Source: Jimgerdemannia flammicorona
Taxonomy: Eukaryota > Mucoromycota > Endogonomycetes > Endogonales > Endogonaceae
Direction: 5' to 3'
DNA: 12,783 nucleotides
NCBI GenBank assembly: GCA_003990745.1
Contig: RBNI01005286.1
Coordinates: 1 to 12,783, forward strand
Positions 8,306-12,783 of this stretch are shown here, one piece after another. Each line of letters starts with the position of its first letter. The first letter of the stretch is position 1. The translations under genes and the position numbers were made by a program. A model generated the notes under the pieces. It saw nothing but the letters and a program-made list of their open reading frames with translations, ran no database searches and was not told the origin of the DNA.

Positions 8306-10336
8306 CTACTGCTCCATGCTCATCTCCTCCTGTGCCGTATCCAGATTGTGTTCTGCAGCCACCTCCTCCTCTTCCCTCCTCTGAGCCTCCAATCCAGCCA
8401 GCAGTTCATTCATCTCATCATCAGCCTTCTCCTCGAATTCCTCCCGATATTCGATGCATGCCTCCTGCCAGAGCTGCAGTCCATGATGCTTGTTCCAGCA
8501 GTACTCAGCTCTCTCCCCCGCAATGACTGCCATCTCTGCCTCCCTCTCCTTATCCACTTCATACCCTTCCTCAGCTAGATACATCACAAGAATTTCTGCC
8601 TTCAATGCCTTCGTCACTCCATCCCCCTGCAGAATTCCAGCCCAGTGCTCATCACTCATCACCCGTAAGTCCACCTCCCCCAACTCTTCTGCCGCCAGGT
8701 CATTCATCATCTGATGCATCCAAATCAAGTTCCCCACCTCCTTCCCCCCTGGAGTCGCCGGCCTCCCACCATCCAACATAGTGGTGTCAGCTCTGACACT
8801 TGCAGACTCATCCCATACCTCTGGGATATCCACCAGTTCCTCCTCACCAGTAGCCTCCACCTGTCCACCATACACCACCTCCGGAACCCCGAATTGCACC
8901 CTCTGGGCCCCTCGCATCTGCACATCCTCTACCACCTTGTTTCAGGAAGCCAGGCCACACCTAATAAGGGGGGTAGGGGTAGGGGAGCTCTCCCAATTCT
9001 CCTCCCAAACCTCCAGCATACCATCAGCAAATAGATCCTTGCTAGTCTTCTCCCCATCCTCTCCATCTGCCTTCTTGTTCTTCCCCTCCCCCTCGCCAGT
9101 CCAGATACTTGCACCGGCACCCCCAGCACCCTTCCCCTTGCGTGCATTCCCTAGTGGCCTGTTGCCCATCTTGGCTAGCAACTCTTTCTGCCTCTTACGC
9201 CTCTGATCCCTTTCCCACTGCTTCTTATTCACTCGAATCCGCTTGCCATCCACTACCTCCAAGTGCGTCACCTCCACGAAGGCTGCCCAGGCCTTCGTCT
9301 GCTTCTCCACAGTACCCTCCAACTCTTCGAGTGCTTCCAACAAATCCTCCTCCTACTCCTCACTTCTCTTCACCCTCATCACCTTATACAAAATCGCTCC
9401 CCAGACCATTACTGAAGGCCAGTCCCTTGCCTTCCCAGTAGCTTCCTTCCCAGCCAGCCTAATCCATATGTCCACGTCCCCAGTTCTGAGCGTAGTCCCT
9501 TCCCAGACCCGAAATCCAACATCTACCACCTCTCTATATTCCGCCATGAAGTCCTCCACCCTCTTTCTCGTCTCCATTGCTGTCACCATTGGCACTCCCT
9601 TTACCAACAGTTGGACCACCCTAGGATCCCACTTCAGACAGCGCGCCATTGGAACACACACCTCTCCAACCACCAATCCAACCTTCAACGCCTCCTCCAA
9701 TGGAGCCGCCTCCTCAAAACCAACCTCCACTCCCTCCAGGCCCTTCAAAAACTTCACAGACGCAGCTCCTGTTACCTGCTTAGCGATGAGCCCTAACACC
9801 ATTTTTGCTGTCACCGCTAGGCCTCGGAAGCACAGTGTAACCGCGAATGCCGAGATCGATTTTTTGAGCAATGGAGCCACTGCCAGTCCCATTACACCAT
9901 CGGCCAAGTCTCCTTGTCATCTAAGCCTCAGCTGCTCAGCCTCGCCATCAGCCATCACATCTGGATTTTTTTCCAGATCGACAGTCCCACTGCCATCAGC
10001 AGTCACACTTCCCCCAGCCACTACTCCCCCAGCTCTACTGCTCTCTCTTCCAAGGGCCGCTCCCCTCTGCACTGGTGCCTTCTCCTTCTTGGTCTCCCTT
10101 CCCTTCCTCAGCCAGCCCTCCAGTCCTGATGCCTGTTGTCTCTCCTTCACCGTCTCCGCGAAGCTCGCCCTCCCAGATCCAAAGCCTCCACCACCTCCTC
10201 CACTCCTTCCACATCCACTAGCCAGCAGCCCCCTCATACCCCCCCCCAGGCCTGGACCCCACCCCACCTGCTGCCAGTTGAAAGCGCTTGGGCCACCCTG
10301 CCCAGTACACACCTCAGGTTGCTTGTCAGTCACCAT
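8306..10336 (-). pseudogene. ORF1 of LINE copy 2, three premature stops
   Basis: LINE ORF1 proteins bind the element RNA. This one would be 676 residues if the stops are ignored. The start chosen is the first ATG in the frame (10336); an upstream stop is at 10496. The N-terminal part is rich in Gly (10160-10260) and has an SFAETVKE-like stretch. A strongly basic stretch, KKQWERDQRRKRQK, sits near 9226-9185 and continues basic to about 9130, suiting RNA binding or nuclear targeting. The C-terminal quarter is rich in Glu, Lys and Ala and looks coiled-coil-like (about 8310-8640). I see no CCHC zinc knuckle. Premature stops are TGA 9917-9919, TAG 9353-9355 and TGA 8942-8944; copy 1 has CAG at the last. 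The terminal TAG (8306-8308) is also present in copy 1 and is taken as the true stop. The ORF1 assignment rests on position and composition. Confidence 0.8.
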
Positions 10337-10339
10337 GTT

Positions 10340-11251
10340 GTTAGTCTCTTTTTGCCGAAACGATGTTGTAAGTACTCTCCAAAGGTTGTGTAACCCGAAT
10401 GGTACTGGAAAGAGATGTCCTTCCACTGTATCACTTCCTGTCTCACAATTTCCACAAATTGGTCCCTTTCCACCTACCTTTTGAGTAGTGCCACATCAAG
10501 TCACCATCTACCTCCATCTCCACTGACCATCTGGAATCTCCTACACACCTCAACTCCCCAGTGATCAGACCAAGGACATCATCATACTCCTGTTGAATTC
10601 AGTACATTACCCCAGCATTCCGCCACCAGAATCCAATCAATCCTCATTCCAACCAAGTCCTCGCCAACCAGATGCTACCTAGTAAATGGCCCTGGCCTTT
10701 CCCCTTGATATTGTCGAACCCCATCAATCAATTCCATATATCTCTCCACCTGGAGCCACTGTGAGAGCCCAGTAGATACTGCTACACCAACTCTACCATC
10801 AGATCTATCTAATGTCCTATCATGTACCATGTTAAAGTCCCACCCCAGAATGTCCAACCCCATCTCATCCCAGTCTCCTCAAGTCAGCCAACCTTCCATC
10901 TATTGGTTTCACTCTCTGCTAACTACTGGTAGATAAGCAGAGCCAACTACTAGTCTATCTCCAGCTCTACCTTTCAATCTCCCCCAGATCAATCAATTGC
11001 TATATACTGTAACCTCCATCAGCTCACCTCTCCCTAAGCCAACTAAAATGCCCACCTGCTCATTCCAACCTATACTTCCATACCATTCCCTATTCCAATC
11101 CTCATAATCTTGCTCTCCATATGCCCGAATGTCCTATAGCAATATAATATCATATCTCCTGACCTTCAGCCAACGAAATAGGCATCTTTACTTCACTTCA
11201 TCATGCAGACCATTTGACATTTAATGATAAAATATATAAACTGTTCATCAT
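10340..11251 (-). pseudogene. ORF2 5' fragment of third LINE (endonuclease only)
   Basis: The start is one of two adjacent ATGs (11251, 11248), followed by Asn-Ser and then SLNV, as in copies 1 and 2. After two stops and a frameshift, the frame gives LFRWLK, LL-stop-DIR (the LQD site), QVGILV, VVGSAYLP, then LGWDFNMVHD (10863-10810), RIDWIL and CPWSDHWG (near 10580-10560). All are endonuclease motifs in the right order. It diverges strongly from the copy 2 protein in between, so it is a separate subfamily. Past SDH it can be followed, with two more stops, through a stretch resembling the linker after the endonuclease to about 10440, and less surely to about 10340. The reverse transcriptase does not follow: copy 2 ORF1 begins instead. 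The missing part may lie left of the window or be deleted. Confidence 0.8.
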
Positions 11252-11277
11252 CATAAATAAAAATAAAGATAAAATAT

Positions 11278-11544
11278 TTAAAGCTCCACTGGAATCACCA
11301 CCACCTTCTCCACTCAACCACAGATGATCATCTTCCATTCCTCACAGATTGCTCTCCAGATGTGGGCTCCATTTATGCCATTGCAGAAGATATCCACTTA
11401 CTCAGATACTACCTTCCTGATGTCAGTCATATGGTCCTCATCTACCTCATATTCTATATCATCCAGAAGTACCACTACCATCACTGTCACCAACTTTGGT
11501 CCCTGCAATGCTACATTGAGGAACCCTTCCCAGGCCTCCTGAGA

Positions 11545-11546
<2 letters not shown>
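11278..11546 (-). pseudogene. ORF1 3' fragment of third LINE
   Basis: This is open coding-like sequence just upstream of the ORF2 start, ending in TAA (11278-11280) after Pro-Val-Glu-Leu. Two in-frame stops precede it, including one at 11398. Visible features are a hydrophobic Val-rich stretch and an acidic Asp-Glu-rich stretch. It is assigned as the end of ORF1 from position alone: 26 nt before an ORF2 with clear endonuclease motifs, matching the spacing in copies 1 and 2. I see no sequence similarity to copy 2 ORF1. The upstream part is cut off by the inserted poly(A) at 11547. Confidence 0.6.

Positions 11547-11577
<31 letters not shown>
11547..11577 (-). repeat. 31-nt poly(A) tail of a fourth element
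   Basis: Uninterrupted T run on the plus strand, the poly(A) of an element extending to higher coordinates. It is the same length as the tail at 4522-4552 and has the same ATC triplet before it on the plus strand. It disrupts ORF1 of the third LINE. Confidence 0.93.
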
Positions 11578-11580
<3 letters not shown>

Positions 11581-11690
11581 GTCACTTGGACTCCATTCCT
11601 TTATTAATACCCATCCATCAGCTCCTTTCTCCACTACCTTACCGGTCACAAGGTTTGGTAGGCAACCTTCCAAGTCCCCTTTCCCCTATT
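11578..11690 (-). mobile_element. 3' tail of a fourth retroelement
   Basis: The last roughly 30 nt (11578-11607) match the tails of copies 1 and 2: TAATAAAGG, a short variable stretch, AGTCCAAGTGACTATA, poly(A). AATAAA is at 11605-11600, 22 nt before the poly(A). Upstream of this tail I see no similarity to the ORF2 end of copies 1 and 2. The element may be a different LINE subfamily or a non-autonomous element using the same tail. Its 5' limit is not visible; 11690 is only where the plus-strand composition changes. Confidence 0.65.
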
Positions 11691-12783
11691 ATTACCCCCT
11701 CTACCTCGGGTTGGTTTGCTGTGCCTGCAGGGGCATGGTGGGAGGAGGGCAATGGTGATGAGTTGCTCCTTTATCGGTGTCGGATCAGTGCTTCCTCCAC
11801 TTTTTCGTGGATTCTGGTGCCTTCAGCTGCATCTGGGGTGTACTCGTTTTGGTGTGGCACCTTTTTCCTTTTGCCGTCGCCAACAAGGAGTTGTCTCGGT
11901 ATATCTCGGGCTACGTAGGGAGTCGGCCGACCTTGGGCGTCAAGTGCTCAGTGTAGGTTACCTGCAGGTCCTCAGTGCCTGTGGTGGGGCCCTCTGGCTT
12001 TGGCGAGCTTCCCGGCGAGTGTGGTTCTGGCATAAGTAACTGCTTTTCAGGTGTTGTTGGGATGGGAGGGGAGATGGCCGTCACAGATAGGAGGAAGGGT
12101 GATAACGGTGAACCAGTAGGGTGCCAGGCTGGGAGCGGTCATCGGGGCTGGGGCAGGTGCTGCTTCGGTGGGGCCTTTTGATTGGTGCGGCACAGTTAGG
12201 TGGTAGGTGACACTCTCGGCTTCTTTTGGTGGATAGTGGGGTGAGGCCCCAGTCGTCAGAGAGGGTTGGGGGGCCCGAGGCTACCCATTTCAGGTGTCTT
12301 GGCTGCACTCAACTGGAACCGGGAGCTGACACGGCAACGTGATCGAGGCCTACAGGCTTGAGTAGTGGGGTATTGGGGGTCTCCTCCTGCCTCACGTGTA
12401 AGTCCTTTACTCATCTCAACTAGGAGAACCAGGCCCTACCCACCGTGTTGTGCTTTGATGAGGGTTTTTTCTTTGTCTGTCATTCTCTTTGGGGTGGCAG
12501 GGGCTATTCTATTCGGCTCGGGCATGGCCTTGTACATACGTTGGGTTCTCAGGCATGCGCTTTTGGTCGTTGGCATATGGTTGGTTTCCCCTGGTGGTAG
12601 GGAGAGCATGGTGCACAGAATGAGATGCGGGCCAATATAGGCCCTGCTGCGCCTGGCATGGTTGAGCTGCTGGACAATAGCTAGCCTAGGTTAATGGGGG
12701 GGCAGTGCTTGGTGGGTGGTGGGGGAGGGTTTTGGCCTTATATAGTCTAGGTTCCCTTCCAATAAAAATCCGCGGGACATGAG
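11691..12783. other. Unassigned region of different composition
   Basis: About 1.1 kb with no gene I can support. The plus strand is G- and T-rich, whereas the plus strand of 1-11546 is C- and T-rich, and CpG is more frequent. Short open frames exist on both strands (for example minus 12308-12081 and plus 11716-12039) but none shows a known domain. One minus-strand frame (11947-11639, with one TAA at 11771) reads like ordinary protein with an amphipathic stretch, but I cannot name it. It may be the body of the fourth element or older flanking DNA. Confidence 0.5.
12736..12744 (-). promoter_or_regulatory. Possible TATA box on the minus strand
   Basis: TATATAAGG on the minus strand, upstream of the unassigned region and of the fourth element's tail. 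It could drive transcription toward lower coordinates. A plus-strand AATAAA lies close by (12761-12766), so opposite readings are possible. Sequence match only. Confidence 0.25.

Larger units (their letters stand above)
4522..10340 (-). mobile_element. LINE copy 2, near full length
   Basis: Two-ORF non-LTR retrotransposon on the minus strand. From 5' to 3': a short or absent 5' UTR, ORF1 (10336-8306), a 30-nt spacer, ORF2 (8275-4619), a 66-nt 3' UTR with AATAAA, and a 31-nt uninterrupted poly(A). The 5' limit is uncertain by some tens of bases: the first in-frame ATG of ORF1 is at 10336, while endonuclease-like coding sequence of a different element can be read down to at least about 10400. 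I found no target-site duplication by eye. The poly(A) directly abuts ORF1 of copy 1. The frame is conserved over both ORFs despite 16 premature stops, so the copy is dead but little rearranged. The domain set (APE endonuclease, reverse transcriptase, zinc-finger-like C terminus, no RNase H seen) fits L1/Tad-like LINEs; I cannot assign the clade. Confidence 0.9.
10340..11546 (-). mobile_element. Third LINE (different subfamily), internal fragment
   Basis: It contains the end of ORF1 and the endonuclease part of ORF2 of a LINE related to, but clearly distinct from, copies 1 and 2. On the right it is interrupted by the poly(A) of another element (11547-11577), so its 5' part is missing from the window or lies beyond it. 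On the left it ends near the start of copy 2, and its reverse transcriptase is absent. It is CpG-poor, with several stops and at least one frameshift, so it is old. The left boundary is uncertain (about 10340 to 10400). Confidence 0.78.

Noticed and set aside
8306..8308. Readthrough of the ORF1 TAG to make an ORF1-ORF2 fusion in copy 2
   Set aside because: The two ORFs are in the same frame in copy 2 only. The spacer is 32 nt in copy 1, so the frame relation is not conserved.
4619..10336. A nuclear genetic code in which TGA and TAG mean Trp
   Set aside because: The stops align with TGG in the other copy, which superficially fits. But all three stop codons are involved, conserved functional residues are also damaged (FADD to FVDD and His to Tyr in copy 1), CAG-to-stop changes occur, and copy 1 has frameshifts. 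Decay explains all of this without recoding.
9243..10484. A 413-codon open frame on the plus strand, the longest in the window
   Set aside because: It is antisense to copy 2 ORF1. Its Ser-, Pro- and Thr-rich translation is what reading purine-rich coding sequence backwards gives, and it shows no domain. The other long plus-strand frames (for example 6759-7478 and 5518-6000) are rejected for the same reason.
11716..12039. A possible host gene on the plus strand
   Set aside because: A 107-codon frame, rich in Cys, Trp and Gly, with no recognised domain, overlapping other frames of similar length. Nothing distinguishes it from chance.
12690..12783. An LTR end (TATA box, AATAAA and a TGT...ACA type edge near 12779)
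   Set aside because: Only one edge can be seen, the TATA and AATAAA are on opposite strands about 20 bp apart, and no matching second LTR, primer-binding site or gag/pol sequence is present.
1..12783. CRISPR arrays, tRNA or rRNA genes, tandem repeats
   Set aside because: No regularly spaced repeats and no cloverleaf or rRNA-like sequence noticed by eye; the only simple repeats are the two poly(T) runs.

Overview
The window is a eukaryotic transposon graveyard. I find no intact gene, no RNA gene and no CRISPR array. All recognisable coding sequence lies on the minus strand and comes from decayed APE-type non-LTR retrotransposons (LINEs) with two ORFs: an ORF1, and an ORF2 carrying an apurinic-like endonuclease, a reverse transcriptase and a C-terminal zinc-finger-like segment. 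Pure poly(A) tails (poly(T) on the plus strand) and AATAAA signals mark the 3' ends. A fungal or other microbial eukaryote is a reasonable guess from the ORF2 style, the compactness and the RIP-like decay, but the sequence does not settle it.

Layout from left to right, all on the minus strand. (A) 1-4521: LINE copy 1, with its 3' end at the window edge. It holds ORF2 and the last part of ORF1, is 5'-truncated, and is CpG-poor. (B) 4522-about 10340: LINE copy 2, same family, close to full length. ORF1 runs 10336-8306 and ORF2 8275-4619, followed by a 66-nt 3' UTR and a 31-nt poly(A). (C) about 10340-11546: a third, more distant LINE reduced to the end of ORF1 and the endonuclease part of ORF2. 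(D) 11547-about 11690: poly(A) and the 3' tail of a fourth element that landed in ORF1 of copy 3. (E) about 11690-12783: a region of different composition (G-rich plus strand, more CpG) with no recognisable gene.

The most informative observation comes from comparing copies 1 and 2 codon by codon. Copy 2 keeps one reading frame over ORF1 and ORF2 (5.7 kb) with no frameshift, yet carries 13 premature stops in ORF2 and 3 in ORF1. Where copy 2 has a stop, copy 1 usually has TGG (Trp) or a different stop, and the reverse also occurs. This points to C-to-T type (G-to-A on the coding strand) inactivation of Trp codons, separately in each copy, as in repeat-induced point mutation or methylation-linked deamination. 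I found no evidence for a new defence system or other undescribed machinery. The unusual points are the mutation pattern, a conserved Glu-to-Asp change in the endonuclease, a shared 3' tail on otherwise different elements, and a junction order that simple nesting does not explain.
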